From positions 1-51,668 of the forward strand of contig NZ_RHOG01000017.1 in assembly GCF_003946405.1 (NCBI RefSeq): a stretch of DNA of 51,668 bases, written 5' to 3'. The first letter of the stretch is position 1. Each line of letters begins with the position of its first letter. The notes under the pieces were generated by a model. That model saw only the letters and a list, made by a program, of their open reading frames with translations. It did not search any database and was not told the DNA's origin. Made by a program: the position numbers and the translations under genes. Below, piece after piece: positions 1 to 8,933 of this stretch. Source of the DNA: Lacticaseibacillus yichunensis (lineage in GTDB: Bacteria; Bacillota; Bacilli; Lactobacillales; Lactobacillaceae).

Positions 1-294
1 TGCGGGGGATACCGTACGCAAACCTAGAGTGGCTGCTATGAAGGGCATCCGAGTCAGTGGTGTCATAAATTAGGCGAGTGGGTTGTTCTACAGTTCCATC
101 GTTTTACCAGCTTTATCAGTACCACCGTTGTCCGGCAGTAAGCATCGACTTTTGATCACACTGTCGCCGTTGAAATCTGATCGCGCCAAGCCCCACAAGC
201 AAGGCGCCCGCAGTATCCTAATCTAATAATCACGCAAACACACTGGCAATGCTGAAAACGACACCTCGACCGGTGTGTTTGTTGTACATAAGGG
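1..294. other. Left-edge region without recognisable gene
   Basis: I see no convincing coding sequence. A minus-strand frame beginning with ATG near base 67 runs off the left edge, but it has no ribosome binding site and I do not recognise the 22 residues. The plus frames are closed by stops. It may hold the end of an element that lies outside the window. Confidence 0.4.
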
Positions 295-391
295 CCAGAA
301 TCTTTTTTTTCGATTCTGACCTTTTTTCAAAAAAGTGAGAATCGACAAAAAATCTAAACGTGCACAAAAAATCGCGCCGATTTTTGGGCAC
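295..391. repeat. Cluster of three interleaved inverted repeats
   Basis: The segment CCAGAATC (about 297-304) can pair with GATTCT at about 312-317, and that same GATTCT can instead pair with AGAATC at about 339-344, so two mutually exclusive hairpins are possible. A further hairpin follows at about 360-391 (GTGC..AAAAATCG / CGATTTTT..GCAC). Long A and T tracts flank the stems. This could be a terminator region for a gene to the left or a regulatory leader; the function is not known. Confidence 0.45.
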
Positions 392-404
392 AATGCCAAA
401 CCGG

Positions 405-444
405 GGAAAAAATGGCGCTGAGAGCTCGCACTCTCAGCGCCATT
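405..444 (-). terminator. Rho-independent terminator of the antiporter gene
   Basis: A perfect 14-bp stem (411-424 with 431-444) with a six-base loop is followed on the minus strand by a run of T residues. It starts 10 bases after the stop codon of the minus-strand gene that ends at 454. Confidence 0.85.
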
Positions 445-453
445 CGTTTGCCA

Positions 454-2535
454 TTACGCTTCATCCAGCCGTGTCATCGCGGCCGCATTTTCCGTGTAGT
501 TCAGTTCCTGGTTCAGCTTCTGTGCCATCGGGGTCGTGATGTAGCCCTGCTCAAGCAGATCATGCACAGCCGCTCGTTCAGCCGCCAGCGCGCCGGCCCG
601 TAGCCGGTCGCTTTCTCGATCGTACTGGGTCGCCTTTTGCTTGCCCAGTGCCTTGATGCTGGCGATGCGGTTGCGATACGTCACAATCAGCGAGTAGATG
701 ACCTGGCGATCATAATTATGCGCGCGGTGTTCCGGTTGCTTCAAAAAGCTGGACAGATACTTTAGCCCGCCCTTGGCCAACGCTTTTTCGACCTGCAGTT
801 GCGCCGTTTGCCCACGCTGATGCAGCAGCGTCTGCCGCAGCTTGAATACTGGGGCGAAAATTCGCTCGAGCACCGCATACACCGGCGGATGGCCACTGCG
901 CCTTAGCGTCGTCGCCAAGGCGTCATGCTTGTGGGTCAAATGCTTTTTCAGTCGACGGTATTGCCGCGGCTCGACTTGGCTTTCCTGGGCCAGCTGATCC
1001 AGTGTCATCAGTTCGCCTTCGATACCGATCTGGCGCAGCTCCAGCTCGTCCTGCACACGCTTGGGCAGGGCTTCGGTCTCCTCAGCCTTGGCCAGCCGCC
1101 GAATTAGATCTTGATATTCGGCAATCAGATCGAGCACGGGCTTCTGGTTGGTTTCCCGGCGCTCGCTTTCCAGCCGGCGCACCGCCATTTGATAAAGAAA
1201 GCGTTTGGCCTGCTCCAGCGTGATCACCCGCACATCGGCCGTGTCTTCTGCCTCGGGTTCATCACTGACGACACTGGAGCCACGGGTTTCAAGCGGCGTC
1301 CGCATTTTTGTGACCAGCGGCAAGCCGACCACTGCAACGACCAGGCTGAGCACCACAAAGCCGGCCGCGATGAACAGCATCAGACTGCGCTCGGGAAACG
1401 GCTGGCCATTGGCGACGGTCATGGGGACGGCCAGCACCCCCACCAACGTGATCGCACCGCGGACGCCCGACAAGCCGGATAAAAGCGCAGTGCTGAAATG
1501 AATAGGCTCCCCGGCGCGTTTTTCAAACCAGAGATTGGCAAACGACCAAAGCGTCCGAATCGCGAGCACCGCCAAGTACACCAGTACCACATCCAGCAAC
1601 GCACGGCCCGTCGAAACAGCTCGACTTTCGATCGTCGTGCGCATCGCCACGGGCAACTCAATGCCCAAGATAAGAAAAATGATGCCGTTCAGCGAATAAA
1701 CAATGATGTCCCAAGTTCGCTCGGAGACGATGCGCAGTTCGGGCAACGCCGAAATGTAGCGCTGCTCGGAGCTGCCCGTGGCCAGCAAGCCAGCCACCAC
1801 GACAGCAATGACACCGGACGCGTGGAGTCCCTCATCAACCACCAGATAGATCAAAAACGGCGTCACCAGTTGCATCACGGTGTGCAAGATGACATCGTTG
1901 ATTCCTTGCTGCAGCAACCAAACGCGCAGCGCATTGATCAGCAGCATCAAAAACGCCCCGGTAAGCGCCCCAATCACCGCCACATAGGCAAAGTCGCCGA
2001 TTGCCTGGCCGAGAAAAAAACTCCCCGACACCGCGGCCGCGATTCCGTATTTGAACCCGATCAGCCCGCTGGCATCATTGATCAAGCTTTCGCCGGACAC
2101 CAGGTGCAACATTTTGCTTGGCAGTTTGACGCGTTTTGCGACCGACTGCACCGCGATCGGATCGGTCGGCGACAGAATCGCAGCGAGTGCAAAGCTGGCG
2201 GCAAGTGGCATCGCCGGCACTAACCAGTGAATGAAATAGCCGCCGATGAACATCGTCGCAAACACCAGCAAGATCGCATTGCCAAAAATCGGCCAACGCA
2301 GCGCCCATAACTCGCGCTTGGGAAACCGTCGGCCATCATTGAACAAAAGCGGCGCGGTGAACAGCAACATGAACCAGTCTGTTGCGATGTCCAGTTTCAA
2401 ATTGAAGACAAGCGCGGCGGCCAGCCCCAGCGCCGCCTGAATCAACGCCACGGGCACCGCCACTAGATAATGGCTGATGATATTAGAAATGATCACCAAC
2501 ACGATCAGCAATAAGACCGCTTCCACAAGTTGCAT
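454..2535 (-). CDS. NhaP-type Na+/H+ antiporter (CPA1 family)
   Basis: This 693-residue protein is predicted to exchange Na+ (or K+) for protons across the cell membrane. About the first 400 residues are highly hydrophobic and form roughly a dozen membrane segments. Two CPA1 hallmarks are visible: LSPTDPIAV near residues 121-129 and GESLINDASGL near 148-158, which contains the ND pair of the ion-binding site. The remaining 270 or so residues are charged and helical, the long cytoplasmic tail usual for larger bacterial NhaP proteins. A GGAGG ribosome binding site lies just before the ATG. It appears to be a single-gene unit with its own terminator. Ion preference cannot be read from the sequence. 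Confidence 0.88.
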   Translation of the reverse strand: MQLVEAVLLLIVLVIISNIISHYLVAVPVALIQAALGLAAALVFNLKLDIATDWFMLLFTAPLLFNDGRRFPKRELWALRWPIFGNAILLVFATMFIGGYFIHWLVPAMPLAASFALAAILSPTDPIAVQSVAKRVKLPSKMLHLVSGESLINDASGLIGFKYGIAAAVSGSFFLGQAIGDFAYVAVIGALTGAFLMLLINALRVWLLQQGINDVILHTVMQLVTPFLIYLVVDEGLHASGVIAVVVAGLLATGSSEQRYISALPELRIVSERTWDIIVYSLNGIIFLILGIELPVAMRTTIESRAVSTGRALLDVVLVYLAVLAIRTLWSFANLWFEKRAGEPIHFSTALLSGLSGVRGAITLVGVLAVPMTVANGQPFPERSLMLFIAAGFVVLSLVVAVVGLPLVTKMRTPLETRGSSVVSDEPEAEDTADVRVITLEQAKRFLYQMAVRRLESERRETNQKPVLDLIAEYQDLIRRLAKAEETEALPKRVQDELELRQIGIEGELMTLDQLAQESQVEPRQYRRLKKHLTHKHDALATTLRRSGHPPVYAVLERIFAPVFKLRQTLLHQRGQTAQLQVEKALAKGGLKYLSSFLKQPEHRAHNYDRQVIYSLIVTYRNRIASIKALGKQKATQYDRESDRLRAGALAAERAAVHDLLEQGYITTPMAQKLNQELNYTENAAAMTRLDEA

Positions 2536-2620
2536 TCACAGGCCTCCTTCCAACGTCACACGATTTTGCCAAAACTAAACGACGCCCCGACCATTCAGTG
2601 TGACAGACGACACGTCAGCG

Positions 2621-3523
2621 TCACCCCTTGGCCGCGTCACTGCCAATGATTCGCACTTCCGGATGCAGGGCCACCCCAAACTTCGCGGCGACATGCTCCT
2701 GCACATAATGAATCATCGCCAGATAATCGCTGGCCGTGGCCCCACCAAGGTTGACGATAAACCCCGCATGTTTTTCCGAGATCTGCGCACCGCCGATGAT
2801 GTGGCCCTGCAGTCCGCTTTGCTGAATCATCGGACCGACAAAATGCCCAGCAGGCCGTTTGAACACGGAACCACAGGACGGATAATCAAGCGGTTGCTTG
2901 GACGCCCGCAGACTATTGAAATGATCCATCGCCGCGCGAATCTGTGGCCGCGGCTGCTGGGTGAGCTCAAAAGTGGCCCGCAACACGATATCGCCTGTGT
3001 CTTGAACCAACGAATGGCGATAGGCAAACTGCATATCTTCATTCGAGTAGGTTGTCAATTGGCCATCGCGCGTCAACACCTCAGCGCTGGCCAGCACATC
3101 GCAGATCTCCCCACCATAGGCACCGGCATTCATAAATACAGCCCCGCCAATACTGCCGGGAATTCCCGCCGCAAACGCCAGCCCACCTAGGCCAGCCTGA
3201 TACGCAACCTCGGTGACATCGATCAAGCGCGCGCCGGCGTCAGCAATCAATCGCGTACCGTCGCAAGTCACCTCTGTCATTTTTGTCAGCAAAATGACCA
3301 GCCCGCGAATACCGCCGTCTTTGACGATCAAATTGCTGGCATTGCCGATCACCGTCACTGGTAGCGCCTGGGCATGCGCTTCGGTCAGCAATTGCTGGAC
3401 CTCAACGACACTGGTCGGCAAAGCCAACAGATCAGCCGGCCCGCCTGTTTGGGTGAAAGTATAATGGCTGAGCGGCTCATTGAGATGCACGCTGAGCCCA
3501 CCAAAACTGCCTGTTTCTGTCAT
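2621..3523 (-). CDS. murB: UDP-N-acetylenolpyruvoylglucosamine reductase
   Basis: MurB uses NADPH and FAD to reduce UDP-GlcNAc-enolpyruvate to UDP-MurNAc, the second committed step of cytoplasmic peptidoglycan precursor synthesis. The 300-residue protein has the FAD-binding segment GNASNLIVKDGGIRG near residues 60-74, the GIPGSIGGAVFMNAGAYGG block, YRHS, the serine-containing motif CGSVFKRP that supplies the catalytic proton donor, and the C-terminal HPEVRIIG with the conserved glutamate. Length fits the type II (Gram-positive) enzyme. The Shine-Dalgarno sequence (GAAGGGA) is modest. It is divergent from exoA, with about 113 bases between the two starts. Confidence 0.96.
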   Translation of the reverse strand: MTETGSFGGLSVHLNEPLSHYTFTQTGGPADLLALPTSVVEVQQLLTEAHAQALPVTVIGNASNLIVKDGGIRGLVILLTKMTEVTCDGTRLIADAGARLIDVTEVAYQAGLGGLAFAAGIPGSIGGAVFMNAGAYGGEICDVLASAEVLTRDGQLTTYSNEDMQFAYRHSLVQDTGDIVLRATFELTQQPRPQIRAAMDHFNSLRASKQPLDYPSCGSVFKRPAGHFVGPMIQQSGLQGHIIGGAQISEKHAGFIVNLGGATASDYLAMIHYVQEHVAAKFGVALHPEVRIIGSDAAKG

Positions 3524-3636
3524 TTGATCAGGTCCCTTCTGCGGATAACTGGTTCAATTTTAACATAAACACGGCCCCTAGCGACCCCGCCTTCCATCGG
3601 GTACAATGGAGGCAAACAAGAAGCGAGGCGGCAAGA

Positions 3637-4410
3637 ATGAAACTGATCTCATGGAATGTCAACGGGCTGCGCGCCGTTTTGACGCACGACTTTATGACCA
3701 CGTTCAACCAACTGGATGCCGATTGGTTCTGCATCCAGGAAACAAAGATGCAAGAAGGCCAGGCAAGCCTCGACCTGCCCGGCTATCATCAATACTTCAA
3801 TTATGCCGAGCGCAAAGGCTATTCCGGCACGGCGATCTTCACCAAGCATGAACCGTTGGCCGTGACCTATGGCATCGGGGTGCCTGAGCTGGACACCGAG
3901 GGCCGCGTGATCACCCTGGAGTACCCGAATTTTTACTTGATCACCGTGTACACCCCGAATTCCGGCAGCGACCTGAAGCGGCTGGCCTTTCGCCAAACAT
4001 GGGATCAAGCCTTCCTGGCCTACACCAATTCCTTAGCTGAAAAAAAACCGCTGGTCTATTGCGGCGATCTGAACGTCGCCCATCACGAGATCGATCTGAA
4101 AAATCCGGCCAGCAACCATCACAACGCCGGCTTCACCGATGAGGAGCGACAGGATTTCACCACGCAACTTGAGGCAGGCTACGTCGATTCGTTTCGGCAT
4201 TTCTACCCTGATCAAACAGACATCTTTTCGTGGTGGAGCTATCGCTTCTCCGCGCGCAGTCGCAATGCCGGGTGGCGCATCGACTACTTTGTGGCCAGCA
4301 GCGACTTTGTGCCATTTATGAAAGACGCGGCGATTCACAATGAGGTTCTGGGCAGCGACCACTGCCCAGTCGAATTAACGGTCGATTCGGCGCTGCTGGA
4401 GGCCAAGTGA
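3637..4410 (+). CDS. exoA: Exodeoxyribonuclease III (AP endonuclease, Xth/ExoA)
   Basis: This 257-residue enzyme of the exonuclease/endonuclease/phosphatase family cuts DNA at abasic sites and trims 3' ends in base excision repair. Family motifs appear in order: ISWNVNGLRA at the N terminus, QETKMQ with the metal-binding glutamate, GDLNVAH in the middle, WRIDYFV, and GSDHCPVEL at the C terminus with the catalytic Asp-His pair. A TACAAT hexamer near 3602 could be its -10 box, but no good -35 is visible. The stop codon overlaps the start of the next gene, so the two are probably translationally coupled. Confidence 0.95.
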   Translation: MKLISWNVNGLRAVLTHDFMTTFNQLDADWFCIQETKMQEGQASLDLPGYHQYFNYAERKGYSGTAIFTKHEPLAVTYGIGVPELDTEGRVITLEYPNFYLITVYTPNSGSDLKRLAFRQTWDQAFLAYTNSLAEKKPLVYCGDLNVAHHEIDLKNPASNHHNAGFTDEERQDFTTQLEAGYVDSFRHFYPDQTDIFSWWSYRFSARSRNAGWRIDYFVASSDFVPFMKDAAIHNEVLGSDHCPVELTVDSALLEAK

Positions 4411-4943
4411 TGGATTTCGTCGCGATGGATTTTGAAACGGCGAACCGCACCCGGGCCTCAGCGTGCTCGCTGGCGTTGGTGGTGGTTCGGGCAAGCCGCA
4501 TCGTCGACAGTTTTTACACGCTGATCGATCCCGAGGAAGCGTTTGAGCCGCAAAACATCCGCGTCCACGGCATCACCAGTCGCGCCGTGCAAGGGCAGCC
4601 GAGCTTTCCCCAAGTGTGGCCGCATATCGCCCCGCTTTTTGCCGAAAGCGGCCTGGTCGCCGCGCATAATGCGCCGTTTGATGTGTCCGTCTTACGCCAA
4701 GAACTGGTTCGCTATGACTTGCCGCCGGTCCATTACCAAGTGCTGGACACGGCCCGCACCGCGCGCAAACTGATGCCGGACCTACACGATCACAAGTTGG
4801 AAACGGTCAGTGCCGCGCTGGCGGTGCCGCTGTACGACCATCACAACGCGCTGGCTGACAGTTATGCTTGCGCCCGCATTTTGTTGGCACAAGCGGCCGC
4901 ATTTGGGCAGGACACCTTGTCTGCAATGCTTAAACAGGCGTAG
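4410..4943 (+). CDS. DnaQ-like 3'-5' exonuclease
   Basis: A 177-residue stand-alone DEDDh exonuclease related to the epsilon proofreading subunit of DNA polymerase III. The three exonuclease motifs are clear: Exo I AMDFETAN at the N terminus, Exo II AHNAPFDVSVL in the middle, and the Exo III segment HNALADSYACARIL near the C terminus with the conserved His and Asp. I chose the ATG at 4410, which shares a base with the exoA stop codon; a GTG three bases upstream is an alternative. Coupling with exoA suggests a shared role in DNA repair or end processing. The substrate is not evident. Confidence 0.88.
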   Translation: MDFVAMDFETANRTRASACSLALVVVRASRIVDSFYTLIDPEEAFEPQNIRVHGITSRAVQGQPSFPQVWPHIAPLFAESGLVAAHNAPFDVSVLRQELVRYDLPPVHYQVLDTARTARKLMPDLHDHKLETVSAALAVPLYDHHNALADSYACARILLAQAAAFGQDTLSAMLKQA

Positions 4944-4983
4944 GAACGACAATTAGAAACGACAATATAATAGAAGGAACGCA

Positions 4984-5034
4984 ACCAAATAGCGGGGCGC
5001 ATGCCATTTTCGGCACGTGCCCCGCTATTTGGTT
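4984..5034. terminator. Inverted repeat between convergent genes
   Basis: A 15-bp perfect stem (ACCAAATAGCGGGGC and its complement) lies between the plus-strand exonuclease gene and the minus-strand tsaE gene, reaching the tsaE stop codon. The T tracts on either side are short, so it is probably a weak bidirectional terminator. Confidence 0.65.
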
Positions 5035-5497
5035 ATTTCAGCGCGCTGATCTGCGCAGCCAGCGCGGTCGCCCGCGGTCCGGTGGCACTGATGGTCAGCA
5101 GGCGCTGTTCGTCAACCAGTGGCTCTTTATCAAGGCGAATCGTCAATGCGTCGCTTGGGGCGGCCACGCCCAGAAATTGCGGCCACTCCACCACACTGAC
5201 GCCATCGCCGTCAAAATACTCCTCAAGCCCAAGGTCTTCCACCCCGCCATCTTCCAAGCGGTAGATGTCCATGTGATACAAGGGCAACCGCCCGCTTGGA
5301 TACTCGCGGATGATGGTGAAGGTCGGACTCTTCACATTTTGGGAGATGCCCAAGCCCTTCGCGAGACCCTTGGTGAAACTGGTCTTGCCAGCCCCCAAGT
5401 CGCCTTCAAGAAGCAACACGTCCCCCGCCTGTAGAAGTGGGGCGATCTTGGCCGCGAATGTCTGAAGGGCGGCCTCATTGGCAAAGGTGGTCGTCAT
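5033..5497 (-). CDS. tsaE: tRNA threonylcarbamoyladenosine synthesis ATPase TsaE
   Basis: TsaE is the P-loop ATPase that works with TsaD and TsaB to place the t6A modification at A37 of ANN-decoding tRNAs. The 154-residue length is typical. The Walker A motif GDLGAGKT is near residues 32-39, followed by the family block VKSPTFTIIREYPSG and the region YHMDIYRLED, and VVEWP toward the C terminus. Its ATG overlaps the pta stop codon by four bases, so it is expected to be translationally coupled to pta; this pta-tsaE pairing is common in lactobacilli. Confidence 0.95.
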   Translation of the reverse strand: MTTTFANEAALQTFAAKIAPLLQAGDVLLLEGDLGAGKTSFTKGLAKGLGISQNVKSPTFTIIREYPSGRLPLYHMDIYRLEDGGVEDLGLEEYFDGDGVSVVEWPQFLGVAAPSDALTIRLDKEPLVDEQRLLTISATGPRATALAAQISALK

Positions 5498-6471
5498 GCG
5501 ATCAGATTCTGGGCAGCGGTGATGATTGCCAGCTTGTAGACATCCTCTTCGTTGGCGCCACGCGACAGATCAGAAACCGGCTTGTTCAGCCCCTGCAAGA
5601 TCGGGCCGATTGCTTCGAAGTTGCCAAAGCGCTGGGCGATCTTGTAGCCGATGTTCCCTGCCTGCAGATCTGGGAAGATAAAGACATTGGCATTGCCGGC
5701 CACCTCAGAATCTGGGGCCTTGAGCTTCGCAACGGTCGGCACAAAGGCAGCATCAAACTGCAATTCACCATCAAGCGCGAGCTCTGGCGCCAATTCATGG
5801 GCGATCTTTGTCGCTTCAACGACCTTATCCACTTGCGGCGCCTTTGCAGAGCCCTTGGTGGAAAAGCTGAGCAGCGCAACTTTTGGATCGATGTCAAACA
5901 GCTTGGCGGTCTTTGCGGATTCAACGGCGATCTCGGCCAGCTCCTGGCTGTTCGGGTCGATGTTGATCGCGTTGTCGGCAAACAGATAGCGTTCGTCGCG
6001 GCCGCGCTGCATAATGAAGGCCCCAGAGATGCGCGACGCATCCGGCCGTGTCTTGATGATCTGAAGCGCCGGGCGAACGGTGTCAGCCGTGGAGTGCACC
6101 GCCCCAGAGACCATGCCATCCGCCTCGCCTAAAAAGACGAGCATCGTACCAAAATAATTGGGATCGCGAACGATCTGATCCGCTTGTTCTTCAGTCGCCT
6201 TGCCGTTGCGGCGGTCAAAGAAAGCCTTGGCCATCTCGGCGTGGAAGGCATCCGTTTGGGGATCGCGGATAGTGACTTTGGAAACGTCGAAGCCTTTTTC
6301 GCCGGCAACCTTGGCGATCTCTTCGGCGTTGCCAAGCAGCGTCGGGGCGATCAGGCCGTCTGCGGCCAGGCGCACAGCCGCGCCAATGATGCGCGCATCG
6401 GTGCCTTCAGGAAAAACAATGCGTAGGTTCTTACCACTGATTTTTTGCTTTAAGCTGTCAAATAAATCCAA
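5494..6471 (-). CDS. pta: Phosphate acetyltransferase
   Basis: Pta interconverts acetyl-CoA and acetyl phosphate, feeding the ATP-yielding acetate kinase route. The protein matches the PTA_PTB family throughout: RIVFPEGTDARI near the N terminus, the central GMVSGAVHSTADTVRPALQI block, and ANVFIFPDLQAGNIGYKIAQR near the C terminus. I place the start at a TTG (6471) because a GGAGGG lies at the right distance and the resulting N terminus, DLFDSLKQK, agrees with the usual family start and a length of 325 residues. An ATG at 6510 would add 13 residues but has no ribosome binding site and overlaps a -10-like TATGAT. Confidence 0.95.
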   Translation of the reverse strand: MDLFDSLKQKISGKNLRIVFPEGTDARIIGAAVRLAADGLIAPTLLGNAEEIAKVAGEKGFDVSKVTIRDPQTDAFHAEMAKAFFDRRNGKATEEQADQIVRDPNYFGTMLVFLGEADGMVSGAVHSTADTVRPALQIIKTRPDASRISGAFIMQRGRDERYLFADNAINIDPNSQELAEIAVESAKTAKLFDIDPKVALLSFSTKGSAKAPQVDKVVEATKIAHELAPELALDGELQFDAAFVPTVAKLKAPDSEVAGNANVFIFPDLQAGNIGYKIAQRFGNFEAIGPILQGLNKPVSDLSRGANEEDVYKLAIITAAQNLIA

Positions 6472-6485
6472 GATGGGTCCCTCCA

Positions 6486-6499
6486 TAAAAGCGTTTTCG
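6486..6499 (-). promoter_or_regulatory. cre-like sequence upstream of pta (tentative)
   Basis: The minus-strand sequence CGAAAACGCTTTTA resembles the catabolite-responsive element TGNAANCGNTNNCA with two mismatches. It lies between a TATGAT -10-like hexamer (6506-6511) and the proposed TTG start. CcpA control of pta is known in other Firmicutes; here it is only an inference. Confidence 0.35.
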
Positions 6500-6531
6500 T
6501 TTTCTATCATAGCCGACTTGAAAGCCGAGCG

Positions 6532-7215
6532 CTAGTCCTGCGGTGAACTTGGCAGTTGCCAATCGATCGGGCGCTCCCCCATTTGCGTAAGCGCCACGTT
6601 GGTGCGGGAAAAAGGCTTGCTTCCGAAAAAGCCGCGGGAAGCTGACAGCGGGCTCGGATGCGGGGAAGCGATGATCGCATTTTTCGTCGAATCGATCAGC
6701 GCCGTTTTCGCCCGCGCCGCATTGCCCCACAAAATAAAGACGACCCCGCCGCGATCGGACAACGCCGCGATCGCCGCATCCGTCATCTCTTCCCAGCCCT
6801 GATGCTGATGGGAATACGCCTGGCCGTCGCGAACTGTCAACACCGCATTGAGCAGCAACACGCCCTGTTTTGCCCAGGCCTTCAGATACCCGTGCGTCAC
6901 CGGCGCAATGCCGAGGTCACTTTGCAATTCCTTGTAGATATTTTTCAGCGACGGCGGCAGCGGGATCCCCGGCGCCACAGCAAAGCTCGCCCCGACCGCC
7001 TGATTTGGCCCATGATACGGATCCTGGCCGAGGATCACCACCTTGACCTCCGCAAACGGTGTCCATTCGAACGCTTGGAAAATATGGTGCATCTCCGGAT
7101 AGATCGTCTGCGTGCGATATTCTTCTTTTAAAAAGGTATGCAGCTTGCCGTACACCGGCCCATCAAACACCGGCGCCAAGACCGTCTGCCAGTCATTATG
7201 TATCAAAGTTTTCAT
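6532..7215 (-). CDS. ung: Uracil-DNA glycosylase (family 1)
   Basis: Ung removes uracil from DNA to start base excision repair. The 227-residue protein carries the water-activating motif GQDPYHG near residues 63-69, the uracil-recognition region [17 protein letters not shown], and the leucine-loop segment [13 protein letters not shown] with the catalytic histidine. The frame stays open about 360 bases upstream, but the ATG at 7215 has GGAGGG at good spacing and starts the protein at the usual family position. The gene ends 60 bases from the proposed pta start, in the same direction. Confidence 0.96.
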   Translation of the reverse strand: MKTLIHNDWQTVLAPVFDGPVYGKLHTFLKEEYRTQTIYPEMHHIFQAFEWTPFAEVKVVILGQDPYHGPNQAVGASFAVAPGIPLPPSLKNIYKELQSDLGIAPVTHGYLKAWAKQGVLLLNAVLTVRDGQAYSHQHQGWEEMTDAAIAALSDRGGVVFILWGNAARAKTALIDSTKNAIIASPHPSPLSASRGFFGSKPFSRTNVALTQMGERPIDWQLPSSPQD

Positions 7216-7426
7216 TGCGTGCCCTCCGCCCCTCATTTTACAAGGGAAGCAGGCATTCGACCAGCCGCTGGGGGAAGTTTCTGAATCGCACATCAAGCAC
7301 CAGACTCGCTTTGCCGTGATGCCTTGCGGAAATGAGGAGGGCCTCACCATCGAACCCATCCGACGCCAGAATCGGCCGGGTATGCTACACTTAGCGCGTA
7401 ACGTTTCGACGAAAGGTGGCAATTGT

Positions 7427-8302
7427 ATGATACGCATCATCGCATCTGACATGGACGGTACCCTGCTCAACGACAAAAACGAGGTCTCACAGGAAAACGC
7501 AGACGCGATCAAAGCTGCACAGGCAGCCGGCATCGAATTCATGGTGGCAACGGGACGCGGCCTGAGCGAGGCCAAGCCCCTTTTTGCCGATCATGACCTG
7601 CATCCTGCCTTTATCACCATCAACGGGGCCAAAGTCTACGACGAACAAGAGACGCTGAAAGTCGAAGCTGCGATTCCCCGCCCGCTTGCGTTGTCGATCA
7701 CCCAAACGCTGAGTGAGGCCAATATTTACTATGAGCTGTTCACCAGTCGCGGCATTGCCTCTGATGACCGCGCCCGGCGGATTCAAAACGTGGCGGATGT
7801 CCTCGTTAAACTCAATCCAGACACGCCATACAAGATCGCAGTCGCACTGTCAGCCGCGCGCCTTGAGCTGATTCACATCACTTACGTCGACAATTATGCC
7901 GAGCTTTTAACGGATCCCGCCGTCAAGATCTACAAGGTTGTCGCTTTTTCCCGGGAAGGCCAGGCCAAGCTTGCCGGCGTGAAAAAAGTGTTCGACGCAA
8001 CCGGCGAGCTGGCGGTCACCTCAAGTGCAGAAAACAATCTCGAGATCAACAGCATCGCCGCGCAAAAAGGCACCGCGCTTGAGGCCTATGCCAGCCAAAA
8101 AGGCATTCGCATGGACGAAGTGATGGCGATCGGTGACAATCTCAACGACGCCTCCATGATCAAAATGGCAAAATATGGCGTGGCGATGGGCAATGCCATC
8201 CCCGAGATCAAGAAGATCGCCTGGTGGACCACGGCAACGAACCGTGAAAACGGTGTCGCCGTCGCGATTCAACACGCACTTGATGAGAATCGAGGCCACT
8301 AA
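7427..8302 (+). CDS. HAD-superfamily Cof-type phosphatase
   Basis: A 291-residue haloacid dehalogenase-like hydrolase of the Cof/YbjI group, which dephosphorylates small metabolites such as sugar phosphates or cofactors. Motif [12 protein letters not shown] with both catalytic aspartates is at the N terminus, motif II is in MVATGRG, and the metal-binding motif [14 protein letters not shown] is near the C terminus; the central region is the C2 cap. The start at 7427 has the Shine-Dalgarno AAAGGTGG. The next gene begins at the base after the stop codon, so the two form an operon. The true substrate cannot be told from the sequence. Confidence 0.9.
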   Translation: MIRIIASDMDGTLLNDKNEVSQENADAIKAAQAAGIEFMVATGRGLSEAKPLFADHDLHPAFITINGAKVYDEQETLKVEAAIPRPLALSITQTLSEANIYYELFTSRGIASDDRARRIQNVADVLVKLNPDTPYKIAVALSAARLELIHITYVDNYAELLTDPAVKIYKVVAFSREGQAKLAGVKKVFDATGELAVTSSAENNLEINSIAAQKGTALEAYASQKGIRMDEVMAIGDNLNDASMIKMAKYGVAMGNAIPEIKKIAWWTTATNRENGVAVAIQHALDENRGH

Positions 8303-8818
8303 ATGGAATTCTACGTGGATGTCCAGACATTACATGACACCAACATGACCGTCATCAAGGATGAGAAAAATCAACCGGTCTACATTCTCACCGGCCGCCG
8401 TGGCATCGCAAATGATGGTTTTTTTCTTCACACGATCAGCGGCAACGAACTTGGTGAGATCCGCCAGCGCACCGTCAGCGTCAACCCGCGTTTCGACCTG
8501 CTCATCGGTGGGGAAAAAGTTGCCTCGATCAAGAAGATGTTCGGCGTCTGGCGCGAGTTCATTTTCGTCTCCGAGCTTAACTGGATGGTCATCGGCAACA
8601 TGCTCGCCAACCAATATCACATTTATCATGGCATGAAAACGGTCACCACGATCGCCTCGGTTGGCACCGCCAGTGAGACGATCTTGAAACTCGACATCGC
8701 CAATCCGCGTGATGTCGTGCCTGGCTTGCTGGTCGCCGCCTTGCTGGACCGCTGGCGTCAGGCAAACCTGGCCAACCCACTCGTCCGTCATGACGTGGGC
8801 ATCAGTTACGGCCTATAA
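8303..8818 (+). CDS. LURP-one-related (YxjI-like) protein
   Basis: A 171-residue protein that resembles the LURP-one-related/Tubby-like beta-barrel family. Recognisable features are the short alternating strands, the pairs LTGRRG and EIRQRTVSVNPRFDLLIGGE with the family's G-x-I-x-K pattern in KVASIKKMFG, and a final hydrophobic helix VPGLLVAALLDRWRQ that in tubby-like folds fills the barrel. Its biochemical role is unknown. The ATG directly follows the TAA of the phosphatase gene, so translation is coupled. Confidence 0.72.
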   Translation: MEFYVDVQTLHDTNMTVIKDEKNQPVYILTGRRGIANDGFFLHTISGNELGEIRQRTVSVNPRFDLLIGGEKVASIKKMFGVWREFIFVSELNWMVIGNMLANQYHIYHGMKTVTTIASVGTASETILKLDIANPRDVVPGLLVAALLDRWRQANLANPLVRHDVGISYGL

Positions 8819-8824
8819 CCAGAC

Positions 8825-8866
8825 AAAAACGGAGTTGGAATTTTTTCTTCCAGCTCCGTTTTTTTG
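8825..8866. terminator. Bidirectional terminator
   Basis: The stem ACGGAGTTGGAA / TTCCAGCTCCGT is flanked by A5 on the left and T7 on the right, so it can end transcripts of the LURP-one operon (plus) and of the acetyltransferase gene (minus). Confidence 0.88.
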
Positions 8867-8933
8867 CGTCTCCGCGTCGCGCCCAACTTGCGCCGCCACA
8901 TGCGGGACGATTGTGCGCGATCACTTAAATTTT

